Of a DNA stretch of 64,000 nucleotides, positions 1 through 16,700 are shown piece by piece. The stretch covers positions 101,264,947 through 101,328,946 of the forward strand of contig NC_055992.1 of assembly GCF_018446385.1 (NCBI RefSeq), written 5' to 3'. The stretch comes from Zingiber officinale. Its lineage: Eukaryota > Streptophyta > Magnoliopsida > Zingiberales > Zingiberaceae. Made by a program: the position numbers and the translations under genes. The stretch's first letter is position 1, and each line of letters starts with the position of its first letter. The notes beneath the pieces were generated by a model. It was not told the DNA's origin. It ran no database searches and saw only the letters and a program-made list of their open reading frames with translations.

Positions 1-8
1 GAGCTACC

Positions 9-207
9 CGCCGAGCGACTATCCCATTCGGCCCCACAATAGAACATGTGGACAGTAGGCCTCCTGCTGAGCGACTATCTCGCTCGGCCCGACAATGGAT
101 GATACTTGGACAGTGAACTTTCAGCCGAGTGGCTATCCCGCTCGACGTGACAGCAGACAACACAGGGATAATAGAATTCCGACCGAGCGGTCATTCCGCT
201 CAACCGA
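9..207. repeat. Minisatellite of about 57 bp, four copies, in LTR U3
   Basis: A core reading roughly CCGAGCGACTATCCCGCTCGG recurs at about 9, 64, 122 and 180 with diverged spacers. The core is an imperfect palindrome (CCGAGC..GCTCGG). It lies upstream of the TATA boxes, where LTR enhancers usually sit. A role in regulation is inference. Confidence 0.6.
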
Positions 208-436
208 GCAACAGAAACAACAGGATATCTTTTGACATCCTTTTGGGGGCTAGTGCCGTTGACAGGCGACATGGTCAGACAGAAGATCGTACGGCGGAAG
301 CTTCCACTGTCACTTCAAAGATATGCTCGAGCCGTTAAGGTATTGTATCAAGGACACTTTACTGACACATTTTTTCAGGAAAAGCTTTGAGATGCATGCT
401 CACCTTGGGAAGTGTGTACGTGCACTTCCGGGACTC

Positions 437-444
437 TATATAAA
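437..444 (+). promoter_or_regulatory. TATA box, LTR promoter copy 1
   Basis: TATATAAA followed by GGGGG in a GC-richer LTR context. It sits at the same place in the repeat unit as the box at 786-793. Confidence 0.5.
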
Positions 445-785
445 GGGGGTCTAAGCATCGGCGGAAGTATGTTTTACACTCGATTTCTACTGTTGCGCTA
501 CAGTTCTCATTTCTTCTTCTTATTTCTTGTTTCGTCGGAGATTGACTTGAGCGTCGGAAGGCCATTGTCAGGAACCCCTTCCCTGGCTTGACACTAACGC
601 TGTTTGTGTTGCAAGCGACATGGTCAGACAGAAGATCATACGGTGGAAGCTTCCACTGTTACTTCAGAGATATGCTTGACCCGTTAAGGTATTGTGTCAG
701 AGACACTTTGCTAACACATCTTTTCAGGGAAAGCTTTGAGATGTGTGCTCGTTTTGGGAAGCGTGCACGCGCGCTTCTGGGGCAC

Positions 786-793
786 TATATAAA
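786..793 (+). promoter_or_regulatory. TATA box, LTR promoter copy 2
   Basis: TATATAAA, 349 bp downstream of the first copy, giving the LTR two candidate promoters in series. Confidence 0.5.
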
Positions 794-1954
794 GGGGGTC
801 CAAGAATCGACGGAGATATGTTTTATACACAAATTCTACTATTGCGCTACAGTTCTCGTTGTTTTTTCTTGTTTCTTGCTTCGCCGGAGACTGATTTGAG
901 CGTCGGAGGATCATCACCAGGGACCCCTTCCCTAGCTCGGCATTGACGCTGCTTATGTTGCAGGCGGGAGCGAAATCCACAGAAGTCAACAGGAGTACCA
1001 CGCTCCTAACATCCATCTCATCGACTTTCGGACAGGATCAACTAGAATGGCAGCAGTGAATGAATTTGAGCTCAAACGAAAAATCAACAGAAATTCATAG
1101 CTGCCGACCCATGTTGGTATTTCACGAGAAAATCTTTCTGGCCCATGTCCAATATAGTTAACTTTCCACAATTTTTCAGAAAAGAAGGAAATCTCCCAGA
1201 GAGTTTGTTGTTGTTCAAGTGCAAATAGACCAGATCGTTGGGAGATGAGTTGCTGCAATTGGGGAATTCCCCAGTCAAGTTGTTATCAGACAGTTCGAGA
1301 GTTGAGAGGGCAGTCAGATTGCAGATGGAGGAAGGACTACTGCCATTGAGCTTGTTATGCGACAACGACCAAAAAGTAGAGGGAACTATCATGGTTAACA
1401 CTCAGTGGTATAGGGCCAACAAAAGAGTTATTGGAAAGATTGATCCAGCTAATTATAGACCCCAATTGAGGTAATGGACCAGTCAAGTTGTTGGAATCCA
1501 AGTAAACAGCGGCCAACTCGAGAATGGAAAACCAAACTTGAAAATTTCCCGACAGTCCAACGCTTGACAAGTAGAGAAATCTCAAGCTAGTTTGGGTCCG
1601 AACCCAGTTAGGAAACGCAGGTAGATGACAATAGCTCATATCAATGTAGAAGACATGAGTAAACGGGGGAATCCAATCACTCGACAGCATCACATTCAAG
1701 GAGTTGGAAGAGATATTCAAAAGGTACAAATTGGTGAGGTTCGAAAAGTGAGTTTCGTTGATGTCGCCTTGGAATGAGTTAGACGACAGGTATAAATTCT
1801 CTATTTGAGATAATTTGCCAAGCCTTGTGGGGATGCTCCCGCTCAACTTGTTGCCCTGGGCATTCAATGATGGCCGAGGCGTTCCATGAGCACAACTAGA
1901 CAAACCATCTAGCAAATCTGTCAGCTCTCCATCTATTTTGTTCTGGGATAGATT

Positions 1955-2330
1955 TAATTCTGTCAAGTTGCACAGATCGCTCATGGTTCTTGGGATCTGC
2001 CCTGTAATGGAGTTGCCTTCTAAATGCAAAACTCTCAAGTTTTGTAGATTCCCAATCGTTTCTGGAATCTGTCCAGAAATAACGTTATCAGACAAGCTTA
2101 CCTCCTGCAGCAAGACGAGCTTCCCCAAGCTCTCTGGAATCCTTCCGGTGATGTTTGTTATAGGACAGATCTATTTCTGTCAAGTTGCATAGATCACCCA
2201 TGGTTCTTGGAATCTGTCCTGTAATGGAGTTGCCTTCTAAATGCAAAACTCTCAAGTTTTGATTGTTCCCAATTGTTTCTGGAATCTGTTCAGAAATATT
2301 AGTATTAGACAATCGTACCTCCTGAGCCTT
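1955..2330 (-). repeat. Tandem duplication of LRR units (217-bp period)
   Basis: The segment with TGGAGTTGCCTTCTAAATGC near 2009 recurs near 2226 almost unchanged. Both encode NLRVLHLEGNSITGQIPRTM. Because 217 is not a multiple of three, the duplication itself shifts the reading frame, which explains why two overlapping ORFs carry the same LRRs. Confidence 0.8.
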
Positions 2331-2499
2331 CTTGAGAATGTCGTTGTCCAGATTTACGGGCAGATTATTTGAGAGAATTAAAAATAAAATCAGGAGAAAA
2401 TTTCTAAAGTTTACTTCATTAAAAAATATTTTTAGACGAAAAGATAAATATAATTCATCAATTGATAATTTTAAAGCTAAAATTAATCTTCTCAAAATC

Positions 2500-3566
2500 G
2501 GAAAAAAAAAAATAACAAATAAAAAAAAAGTAACACATATATTCTTTTTATTTATAAAATTATACTATATATAAACAATGACGCTCTATCAAAATAAACA
2601 ATGTAAAGAAGATAATTTTTAACTATAAATTTATTTCTCTTTCTCATTTTCTCATATATGTACTTGACATAACATTAAGATGATCATATTTAATGCATTA
2701 GGGTCTTTGCCTTCTAATATAGTTGGAGTTCCTAATTTTTTATATTTATATTATTTATATATATTTTTAAAAAATATTCAACCTTAAATTTAGATAAATT
2801 TAAAAATTTTAATTTTAATTTAAAATTTAAATTATTCTAATTTTATTTATTATTATTTTTTTAATTGTATGTCTTAATTTTTTTAAAAATAATTGATTTT
2901 TTTTTCTCCCGTTCTTTTTCTCGTTAAATCATTGATCTTATCTCGGTCTTCTACTTTCAAAGATGTCATTTTCCTTTCTAATTAATTATCTATTTTCTAT
3001 GTTTTTTCTTCCTCTTTCGTATAAGAACAAAAAATAAGGATTCTTTATGGATTCAATTTAATACAAAATAGTATATTAATTTTTTTTAAACATCAAATTA
3101 ATTTCGGATATTAAAAACACATTATTCCATCAAAATGTAAACTATATATTTGTTATTAATTTTAAAAATAAAAACTCAAAAAAAAACATTTGAAAATTTG
3201 AATGAAAAATTAATTAAATTTTCTTTAGAAAATAATACTTTAGAAAAAAATAGAAATAATAAATCCATATTAAAATCAATACTTGAGTTATGAAAAAAAT
3301 ATTTTTTTAAAACATGAATAACTTGTTGGATACTATTAATAATATTTGTTAATATAAAATCATAAAAAAATTTAAAATTAAAATTAATAAAATTTTATTT
3401 ATGTTCAATAATATCTTATAAAAATAAATAATTTAATAATTTTATCCCCGAAAAAAAATTATTATCAAGGTTAAATATAAAATTAATTTTTTTTTTCATC
3501 TTAACAAAATAAATTTTATATAAAATAAATTAATATTATTTTTTAAAAAATATATTAAAAATTTAC
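2500..3566. other. AT-rich insert inside the LRR relic
   Basis: Very AT-rich DNA with runs of A and T and no ORF of note. Sequence on both sides belongs to the same receptor gene. EIX-type genes usually have no intron here, so an inserted and decayed element is more likely than an intron. No terminal repeats were found. Confidence 0.5.
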
Positions 3567-3945
3567 TTAAGCCCTCGAACCAGTTAAGACTGTCATGCAG
3601 TCTTTCCCCAGGCTCTCGAGTATCTGTCCGACGAAGCTCCTAAAAGACTGATCAAGCTCAACTATACGGTCGGTCGGTGGCGTTGTCGCATGCGACACCT
3701 TTCCAGCTACAGTAGTCACCACCAGCCCAGGAAGAGAACCCTTCGTCAGACAGGCCGTTGGAGGACATGTTGGATGTGATAGCAAGCAGAGCTCTTTGTT
3801 CAGTGTTCACTTTGTATGCACCTGACCGTAGCGCCCCCATGGCCACCGCCTTGATCGAGGCAGCAGCAAATGGCTCAGGTGATCAGAAGAAAAGTAGCTT
3901 TGAGAAACTGGAAGAAACAGAGGAGAAAGAAGAAATAAAGTAGCT

Positions 3946-5000
3946 GATACATAATGAATTGAAAAATAAATATCTAAATTTATAAAGATTTTTTTTATTT
4001 TAAATTATGTAGATAGAAAATTTGGGATGAATACTCTAAGAATCAAATTAATAAGACGGGGCTTTCAACAATTTTTTTTAATTAATTATTTTAACTTTGA
4101 ATAATTTGAAATATAAGGAGATAATTTTAATTTTTTTTGTATATTAAAAAAATTGACATGTCATTTGAGGCCGGCCGGAGTACTAAAAGAATAATAAATC
4201 AAGAATTGAAATCTTAGATACTAATCTAATTAAACATAATAATAATAAATTCTTTTTTTCGATGCATGAACAATTTATAAAATACCACCTATAATACTTT
4301 TAGTCTAGTTTCAATAGACCGAGTTTTCAAAATTAAAATTAATAAAATCTTATTTATATTAATAATATCTTTTAATTAAATAATTAAATAATTTTATCAA
4401 TTACAAAAATTCTTATTAAAATTCAAAATATAAAAAATTAAGTAATAATTTTGCAATTCAAAATGTCAGAAAATTAATTTTATATAAAGATTTATTTTTT
4501 TAAAAATGTTATTTGATTTTTTTAAAAAAATAATAAGATTCTAAATATTTTTTATTAAAATTTAATTTTAAAAATGATTGAGACAACCAGGAGGAAGATA
4601 ACGAATTTTGATAAACCGTAAGAAATCATTTGTTTGCGATATGGAAACTGGTGTGATGATATCGATGGGAGAAATCATTTGTTTGACCCCACTCAGGCAA
4701 CCTGCAATAACGTCCACGAGCAGTACTGAAGGTGGTGTTACTACTAAAGAATAAGTCACTCAATATTACATGTCGATAGGTTCTAAATGTCTCATCATTT
4801 TTAAGCTTACAAAATAGACCTACTTGGAGTATCATTTTCTGAGAGTTGCCACTCTTCTCCAACAAAATAACTCACCATATAAAATTTGTCATATTGATTT
4901 AACTTACATGCCCTTGCACAGATTCAAATCATTCAGGTCTAGTTTATATATAGCACCCCAAATTTGTTTCTTACTCAGAGCAAAACATTTGATTTTTGTC
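3946..5000. other. AT-rich spacer, no gene recognised
   Basis: AT-rich sequence between the LRR relic and the lectin-kinase relic. Two overlapping short minus ORFs at 4568-4865 show no family motif. The 15-mer GAAATCATTTGTTTG occurs twice near 4622 and 4672. Confidence 0.4.
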
Positions 5001-5009
5001 CTGTTCCTT

Positions 5010-5317
5010 TGGAGCCATATCTGCGAACGTACACCACGATCACAGAATTTTGTGTGGATCTTCCCGTCCACTGAACAATTGTTTCTTCGTCAAACAAGAT
5101 TGCATTTCCATTGGAGATCAGGTTAAGGATTCTGTAGATGTGTTGAAGCACTTGGTCCTATTGGCGATCCATACTACATTTCCTTCTCCAAGTGGGAGAT
5201 TGTCATGCCAGATTCCTATGCATCGGTTCGCTGAAATGTTAACATAATCGAAGAAGACCACCTGGAACAATCTCGTGTTGATATTAATAAGTGAGCTGCT
5301 TCGGATCATTGTATCTC
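5010..5317 (-). pseudogene. S-receptor-like kinase exon-2 relic (lectin domain start)
   Basis: It begins after a good acceptor (TGTGCAG, exon from 5317) and reads GDTMIRSSSL, matching the exon-2 start of the intact kinase at 8910 (GDLNAMIQSSSL). It keeps the lectin signature VVWIANR. After the ESLT segment the frame shifts, and the match continues in another frame as NLISNGNAILFDEE until about 5010, where it ends. No later exons are seen to the left. It is a truncated tandem copy lying just downstream of the intact gene. Confidence 0.8.
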
Positions 5318-5663
5318 CTGCACAAGAGTCAATAACTAAATGAATAAAATCCTATAAATATTAATTTATCATTTTATATATTTTGAATGGTTAATACTCA
5401 ACCATTTTAACTATAACACACTATAATTCAGAAAATTATTCAAGTATGATTTTGTCCCGTCTTCATCTAGTGTGTATTAAAAAGATACATCAACGCAACA
5501 AAGATGATGATGATGGAGCAAGTAAGAATCAAATTTTGACTCTACTTAGAATGATCACTTCATAAACTAGATCAAATATAAACCTGATGTTAAACATTCG
5601 GTTAAATTTTATATACATAAATAGGTATTAACTTCAAACATAAACATGAAGTGAACTTTCCTA

Positions 5664-9989
<4,326 letters not shown>

Positions 9990-10634
9990 CTGTCCAATGG
10001 AAGTTAAAGCTCTACAATGTTGTATTGCCTTTAGAGTTGCTACAAATCCTAACAAAAATCTCAATTTAACGCCTTCAATTTCAAACTATGATGGTAAAAA
10101 GAATTCCAGTCAATTGTCTTGTCGGTGTTAGAAAGATTGAAAAATTGTGTGTATGTAATTAATTTGGAGACTGCGAAATGGCTGACTTAAACCAACAGTT
10201 TGTAAACATTTCTTTCATTAATACTATATGAGCTGTGATATTATGAAATTCGCCAAATATGCTGACTTTATGATTTATCAATCTTTATATAAACTGGAAC
10301 ATTATTTGGGTGAGCGTATGCCAAAAAAATATTATTGTATTTTAAATTTATTTTCCTATATTTTGAAGTACTGATAAATTAAAAGTATTTTCTAAATTTG
10401 TCTATAATTATATTTCATGATTTTAAACGTTATAAGATTGTCAAATGTTTTAGAACAATAATGAAAACGTCTAATTGACTATAGATTATTAAATATTTTT
10501 AATAAGGAGTATATGATGTTAGCGGTTTTAAATTTATTTTAAATAAGCACAGTTTGCACTCTTAATTATATACTAAATATATTCATTTTTATTGATTTTG
10601 AACTTTGTGAGTCATTACATATTCTAAATTATTC
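9990..10634 (-). promoter_or_regulatory. Upstream region of the lectin kinase, with TATA candidate at 10284-10291
   Basis: The sequence just upstream of the ATG resembles the region upstream of the exon-1 relic at 25690-25860: both carry a TTGTATTGCC..TTTAGAGTTG..TACAAAT block near the start codon. A TATATAAA box (minus strand) lies about 295 bp before the ATG. The Tat LTR begins at 10635, so the usable promoter is at most about 650 bp before retrotransposon sequence. Confidence 0.5.
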
Positions 10635-11467
10635 TGTCCGAAAGTGGAAAAGATGATAAACTGAAAATATGATTATGGGGTTGATAAAATGATGACTCTG
10701 TGTGGTCATATAACATAAAAGATGTTAGTACCGAGCCGGGAAGGGATTCCCGATATTGGCACTCCGACGTTCAAATCAGTTTTTGACACAGTGGAGAACA
10801 GTAAGAATGCTGCAACAAAGAGCGTATTAAATAACAAAGTCGTGCATACCTCCGTCTGTAGACGAGAATCCCCTTTTATAGTATCACTATAGTGTCTGAG
10901 CACACATTCCAAAGCATATACATGTTTTCAAAAGAGTCTTAGGAAAAGACAAGTCAAAAAGTATCCCTGACACCTTTCTTTAAGTAAGCGTGCAAATCTC
11001 TGATGTGATAGGCGGGAAACTTCTAAAGTATTATTTGTTTGCTAGACATGCTTTGTTGTCAGTGACACTAACCTCCAAAAGAGTACGATGAGATATGCTC
11101 TTGTGTCCCACTGTAAGCCGACCGAATCTCGCTCGGACTGGTTGTCCTCGTTCGATCGTATCGTTCTGATCTGCTAGCTTGTCCCCTTCTCTGCTTCCTA
11201 ACTGTCAGTGGTTACCTTTGTCTGACCGGCCATACTTTTGATCCGCGAGGACTGGCCTACCGTGAATTGTCGCTTACCTCTTAACTCCAGTCGCCGCTAT
11301 CGGAGGATGGTGGTTCGACATCCTCGCCCAATCGACCGGCGACTCCCGATCGTCTGCTCCGATCGGCCGACCAGGGCCTTTGACCATTTTGACCTGGACC
11401 TCCACGTTAGCAAGCCTTTTCCCCTTTTGACCTTTCTTTGGTGGGACCTCTCTTCATCACCGTATCA
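10635..11467 (-). repeat. 3' LTR of the Tat element (833 bp)
   Basis: On the plus strand it runs TGTCCGAAAG to CCGTATCA. It pairs with 24761-25327. The minus-strand TATA box (CTATAAAAGGGG) lies at about 10870-10885. It retains a roughly 270-bp block (about 11119-11386, with ACCGAATCTCGCTCGG and GATCGGCCGACC) that the other LTR lacks. A polypurine tract (AAAGGGAAGGT on the minus strand, about 11471-11481) abuts its inner edge. Confidence 0.8.
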
Positions 11468-12344
11468 CAAACCTTCCCTTTAAGTCTAGTCGAAGAAGGT
11501 TGTAAGTCCGACTGACTGGACTTTTGATATTCTCTGTGAACACTCTCACCGACCGGATACATTAGGGTTTAGAGTCGAGCGCTTGACTTTCATAGTTCCC
11601 TTTACTCATCAAAAAGTTGAATTCTCTATGACTGGACATACTAGGGTTTAGAGCCGCCGCTCAGCTGTGATGCTCACTACTCCTGTCGTTTGTCGAGAAG
11701 CTGCCTTTCTTCGATCGGAGGTAATAAGGTTTAGAGCCACCGCTCGACTATGATAGGCACTTTAGCCATCTTTGCACTTTTCTCTGATCACTCTTCTGAT
11801 CGGCTCTGCATACCTCGAGGTTGATACCGCTCGGATATATCATGGACAATACTTAGCTACTTTTAAACTTCCCTCTGATTTCTGCTTCGATCACTCACCC
11901 CCACTTAGTGTCGTTGACGTCACCATAATTTTTTGAAAATTGTTCAAATCTCCAACCATTAATGCAAAGCATGTTTGGACATGCCCTTTAATCATGTGTT
12001 CTCCTTCCTCATTAATGCCACCTGTAATCGAATGTCATATGTTGCTTTTCTTTGTTGCCACATGTGTGATGTGATGGGCGACTGTTTGGATTCAATTCAA
12101 TGCGACAACTGCCTTTTCAAAATCAACGGTCACAATTAAACCTCGTTTTTTGAAAACTCTTGATCGAACGACTAAGGACGACTGTATCCAAAGTTTTTAA
12201 ACCCTTCATCTCCTTCCTCTGTCTTGTGTGGTCTTCCCTTCGTTCACTTCCCTGCTCACAGTCCCTTGCTTGTCGTTAGCGATCTTTCTTCAATAAGCTT
12301 CCTTTCTTTCTCCCTTTTGATTAACACTCTCTTTCTTTTATTTC

Positions 12345-14735
12345 ATGGCGTGCTCCCCCCTCCCAACGGCTGTCCTTAGGTTGTGGTACACCTCCACCGT
12401 GTCTGATTTTAATGATGATGAGGTCGATAAAATGAAATTAACCTACCACATCCCCGACGATTACCAAATCGCCATCCCCTCTGCTTATGCTCGCCCCCAT
12501 ACACCTCCAAATGACTTTCTTCCCTTCTTCAAAGACTAGTTCTTTGTCGGCCTATGCTTTCCCATCCATCCCTTCTTCTTGGAAGCTTGTAGATACTTTC
12601 ATATTCCATTGCATCAGTTAGTGTCCAATTCTTTTAGACTACTATATGGGGTTGTTGTATTATTCCATCTGTACGAGATTCCTCTTGTACCCTGTATGTT
12701 TCACTACTTTTACTATCCGAAGTTGTCCGAGCCTGGCACTTTCATTTTTCAAGCCCGAGTGGGTGCTGCTTATTTTGACAAAATGTCCACCTCAAATAAG
12801 CATTGAAAAGAGCACTACTTCTTCGTTTGTCTACCTAGCCGACTCATCTTTCCGATTGGCTGGCAGATAGAATTGTCGAAACCTCCTTCACTAGGGAGAT
12901 ACCAAGGTGAGTCGGCTTACCTCCAAGTAGCCGTGAGTTTGACCGGTCATAAGTATCACATACACAGGCTGCTATTAGAGGGAGTCTTGTATGTGTTCGG
13001 GCTAAGCCCTATCCGAGCACGGCTGCCTGTCCTTTTAGGTACATCATTTTTCTTCCTATCATCTTTGAATCTAACTGAGTTCTCTTTCTTTTTTGTAGCT
13101 CAAATCATGAATAGGGCATTCCTGAGTGGAAAGTGTAAGCTTGTTGATGCAGAGATCAATTCCAAGGGAGTTGCCGAGCTGGAGAGTCGCAGACTATTGT
13201 AGGTCGAGCATTCCGAAGAGCCGATCGACGAAGCAGGGAGAAGTCAGGCGGTGGCCAGTGACACAACTGCCAACACTGGTGAGCTGCCACTCGAACGTCC
13301 CTCTATGGCAGCAATCACTGTTCCATCAGAGTCAGTAACCTCTGGCGATCCGTTGATCTAGCACCACAAGAGGCACCAAGCATAGTCTTCCTCCCACTCG
13401 ACAACTTTGCCTTTGCAAGCCCCTATTCCTGCAATGACTTCCCAACCTTTGTCTGAGAGAGGCGAGACTTCTTCCTCTGTATTTCTTGAGAGGGAGTCTA
13501 TCCTACCGACTTCTCCTTCTTCTGATCAGACTCCCTCTTTGTTTGGGTTGCAGGCTAAGACGATATTCGCACCGTCGATTACTTATCTGTCGTCCCTTCC
13601 GGTCGACCCAGAAGCCCCTACTTTCATTATTCATTCCTCCCCCATGTCTAAGTCCAAGTCCCAAGCCACCTTAGAGCCTTAATTCGAGTGGACATAGACA
13701 CATCAGGGTCATCATATGCTTACCAACCAATGAGTGGCGCCATCTAGATGACACTGAGTCGTGCTCCCTAGAGCACCAAATCAAAATTCAAGGTCTCCTA
13801 GCGTAGACCTGGGCAGATGCTAGGACCAGAGTGGTGACCATTCCGCTTGGAGAGCATGCCGACAATTTCAGTTAGAAAATAATCAAGATAAATTTAGTCA
13901 GAATCTTTTCTTTACTTTTCCCGATCGACACTAAATGGATTCTTTCGATTACAATTCTGGGTGGAGAGTATGGCTATGTGTCAAAGGCTGGCCTTCTTAG
14001 AGCATGAGAACTAGCAATTGTGAGTGTCGATCGGGCAAACAGACACCTCACAGGCTTGAGTCAAGTAGTTAACTGTCGAGGTGACCCAACTAAAGAAATA
14101 TTTAGACATGAGTTCTGAGCAGCTACTGGGTTTTGAGCGGGCGGTCACGATGGAAAAGAATAAGAATTACGATCAAGCACTCCAACTTGACCGGCTAACC
14201 AAGCAGGCTCATTATTTTGAGCCAAAGATTAATTCTGCCAACGTTAGAAAACTTTAAGCTATTGAAGACTTGGATATCAAAAATAAGGATGCTCTGGGTC
14301 TTTGCAAAGAAGCTTAAAGTGGCAAAAACTGTGTTAGCGGCCAAGCAGGTTAGCCGAACCACTGAGCAGATGGTGAGCGAGCTTCAACTCGGGGAGCACA
14401 AATGAATAATTAGTAAGAAAGATGTTGAGTTGGTCACCCTGAAGGCCGAGTTGGAGACATCCAAGGCTAAATTCAACATGTTCAAGGAGGAGGATCCCGA
14501 TCAGCTGGAATCTTTCAGGGTGAAGTACCTTCGCTCCCTAGATTCCCCCCGCCCCAGATTTCAATCATATATTCACCGATAAGACTCTCTGTCTCTTTGA
14601 CTACTGTATTGATGGAACCCTCCAACAATTAAAGGATGGTGGTTACCTCTCCCCTAAGTTGTCAACCAAAATTATAAAAAGGAAGAAGATCGCGGATTCG
14701 CTCCCAGACGACGTGATTGACTACCTTGCATAGTT
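12345..14735 (+). pseudogene. Antisense ORF of the Tat element (gypsy-type 'putative transposon' protein family)
   Basis: It lies between integrase and 3' LTR, opposite to gag-pol. It opens MACSPLPTAVL at 12345 and stays in one frame to 13202 except for single stops at 12537 (after FKD) and 12804 (after SNKH, where the sister copy has W). The core FHIPLHQLVSNSFRLLYG resembles the family annotated in plants as putative gypsy-type transposon domain. A probable intron with GTACATC and TTTTGTAG borders lies near 13038-13098. Downstream are a Ser/Pro-rich linker (13400-13680) and a helical, probably coiled-coil tail with a TLQQLKDGGYL segment near 14620. A homologous copy is at 58355-35505 (split by a LINE). 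Function unknown. Confidence 0.7.
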
Positions 14736-14934
14736 TTTTTTTATAAGTTTGGCTGCAGCTTTTTGTACCTGCCAAAGACACCTTATAAAAAGTTTTCTAA
14801 GTATGAATCCATGCACACTCGTTCGACGCTTTTGAGTTCTCTGTTCTAGCGTCTTGCGATCTTTTAGCTTATTCTTAGCGTAGGAGACTTGGCTTTTTAG
14901 ATTTGTCCTTGTAATATGAAGAACAAAATTTGAG

Positions 14935-15310
14935 CTTGGCCGAGCGACATGTGAGTCTTGAGCACTTAGTGCGAGTGCTTTGCTTGCTTATAATACGACC
15001 AAGCGGCACGTGAGTCTTTGACACTTAGTGTGAGAGCTTTCCTCGCTTATAACTTAGCCGAACGACTCAAGAGTTTGGAGGTGTGAGAGCTTAGCTCACC
15101 CATAACTCGTCCAATCGGATCAAAAGTCATTGACACTTAGGCATGAGGGCTTTGCTAGCTTATAACTTAGTTGAACGGCTCAAGAGTCTGGAGGCGTGAG
15201 AGCTTAGCTCACTTATAACTTGCCTGAACAGGTCAAGAGTCTTTAATACTTAGGCAAAAGGGCTTTGCTCACTTATAACTTGGCCGAACGACTCAAGAGT
15301 CTAGAACACT
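14935..15310. repeat. Tandem repeats of about 60/125 bp in the Tat spacer
   Basis: Units alternate between CTTATAACTTRGCCGAACGACTCAAGAGTC..GAGAGCTTAGCTCAC and CATAACTCGTCC..ATTGACACTTAGGC..GGGCTTTGCT, so the larger period is a dimer of about 125 bp. About three dimers can be seen. Non-coding; spacer arrays are common in Tat elements. Confidence 0.65.
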
Positions 15311-15739
15311 TATTAATTTTTTCCTTTAAGTTTTCCTGCATTTATGAAACCAATATTTTTACAATTTATAAGATTTAATCATAAACTTATTACCTGGCCT
15401 GATAGGGTTGTAGATGATTTGCACTCCAAGGCAGTTTCAGATTCCTCCTATTTTCATCTTGTAAATAATAGGATCCTGAACTGAGCTTTTGGATCACTTT
15501 GTATGGTCCTCCCAAGGGGCTTCTAGCTTGTTGACATCATCGACCGACTTTACTCTTTTATAGACTAAGTCGCCGATCTGGAAAGATCTCGAGATTACCC
15601 TTCTGTTGTAGTTCTGCTTCATCCTCTACCTGTAAGTCATTAGCCAAATGGATGTTTTATCCTTGATTTCATCTATTAAGTCAAATTCCATAAGGCGCTG
15701 CTTGAGATTTTCCTCGTCATAGAGATGCATTCGATTGGA

Positions 15740-16700
15740 CTCAATTCCTATCTCGACTGCCACCATTGCTCCCCCCTCCCCTCCCCACGTATACTAAGTG
15801 GAACGGGGTTATGCAGATAGCTTCTTTCGGTTATGGTATGGTAAGCCCACAGCACACTCGGTAGTTCATACACCCAGCTTCCTCTAACATGGTCGAGCCG
15901 AGCCTTAAGTCCTTTGAGGATTTCTCTATTGGTGACTTCCACCTGGTCATTGCTTTGAGGGTAAGCTACTGAAGTGAAGACTTGTGTAATACCATAATCG
16001 ACACACCACTCTCTAAGCCTCCATCCTTAAAATTACCTTCTATTGTCGGAGATGAGTTTGTGAGGGATGCTGAACCGATATACAATATTCTACCACAAGA
16101 ACTTGATAATCATTTGCTCAGTTATCTCGGCAAGCGACTCTTCCTCCACCTATTTGGAGAAATAATCTATATCCACAAGAAGAAATTTCCTCTGTCTGGT
16201 CACTAGGGGGAAAGACCCGATGATATCCATGGCCCACTAGTCGAACGGGTAAGAGACAATGGATGACTTCAGCTCTTCCGTAGGTTCGTGCGATATATTC
16301 TAATATTTTTGATAAGACAAATAGGTTGCCACCGTTAGAGTAGCATCGACCTATAAGATAGACTAGAAATAGCCTGCCAATAAGATTTTCCTTGCCAATG
16401 AACGACCGCCCAAATGACTTCTATAGGAGTCTTGGTGAACTTCATGCAAGATGTATTGAATGTCTTATGATCCGACGCATTTCAGTAATGGTCTCGAGAT
16501 GACACTTTTGTACAGGTGGTCACCCACTAATGTGAATTATCCGACTCTCTTTTTTAGCAACCGAGCTTGCTCCTGGTTGTCTGATGTATTGCTTGATTGG
16601 AGGAACTTGATCAAGGGTGCCCTCCAATCATCTGAGGCTCACATTTCAACCGATCTATCGATGTGAGCTACCAACATCACGTACTTGATCGACCTATCCA
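15740..16700 (-). pseudogene. Tat integrase remnant
   Basis: Inserts element cDNA into the host genome. On the minus strand the core reads FDWWAMDIIGSFPLVT, then a IDYFSK segment, DNRRQF with the second acidic residue, and the VEVTNREILKGLKARL helix containing the catalytic glutamate. It ends with the ELPSVLWAYHT block at 15748. Stops interrupt it (for example after YFSK), so it is dead. Confidence 0.8.

Larger units (their letters stand above)
266..962. repeat. Tandem duplication (349-bp period) of the promoter half of the LTR
   Basis: Copy 1 spans 266-613 and copy 2 spans 615-962. Both begin GCGACATGGTCAGACAGAAG and end at a TTGCA. Each contains a TATATAAAGGGGG box and the same downstream CTCTGTTGCGCTACAGTTCTC-like tract. 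The copies differ by scattered substitutions, so the duplication is not recent. Confidence 0.85.
1..1034 (+). mobile_element. LTR of a Ty3/gypsy-type element (partial, 3' or solo LTR)
   Basis: The right edge on the plus strand ends in CGGACA at 1034. Read on the minus strand this starts TGTCCGAAAGT, the same terminus as the Tat LTRs near 10635 and 24761, and the CCTTCCC/CTCGG block near 920-950 also resembles those LTRs. The promoter-like TATATAAAGGGGG boxes point to plus-strand transcription. To the right the sequence passes straight into LRR coding sequence of the minus-strand receptor relic, so the LTR appears to be inserted into, or to truncate, that gene. The left end lies outside the window, so solo LTR and 3' LTR cannot be told apart. 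Confidence 0.6.
1035..3930 (-). pseudogene. LRR receptor-like protein (EIX2-type) relic
   Basis: Cell-surface LRR receptor without a kinase, a family that detects microbial or developmental ligands at the plasma membrane. The N-terminal cap is read on the minus strand at 3846-3567: an ALLAITSNMSS..SSWAGGDYCSWKGVACDNAT stretch is the plant LRR N-terminal domain with its paired cysteines. LRRs follow at 2495-2088, 2128-1355 and 1401-1084, with repeated LxxLxLxxNxxxGxIP units and an SSDWIPPF segment typical of the EIX group. The frame breaks near 3660, at the 1955-2330 duplication and near 1390, and about 1 kb of AT-rich DNA (2500-3566) separates the cap from the repeats. No transmembrane or C-terminal region is left; sequence beyond 1035 is LTR. 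Family assignment is firm; function is lost. Confidence 0.85.

Noticed and set aside
4568-4865. Two overlapping minus ORFs of 63 and 79 codons
   Set aside because: No motif from any family, AT-rich surroundings, and no splice partner with the neighbouring kinase relic.
13400-13682. Plus ORFs rich in Ser and Pro as an independent gene
   Set aside because: They fit as the linker of the Tat antisense ORF.
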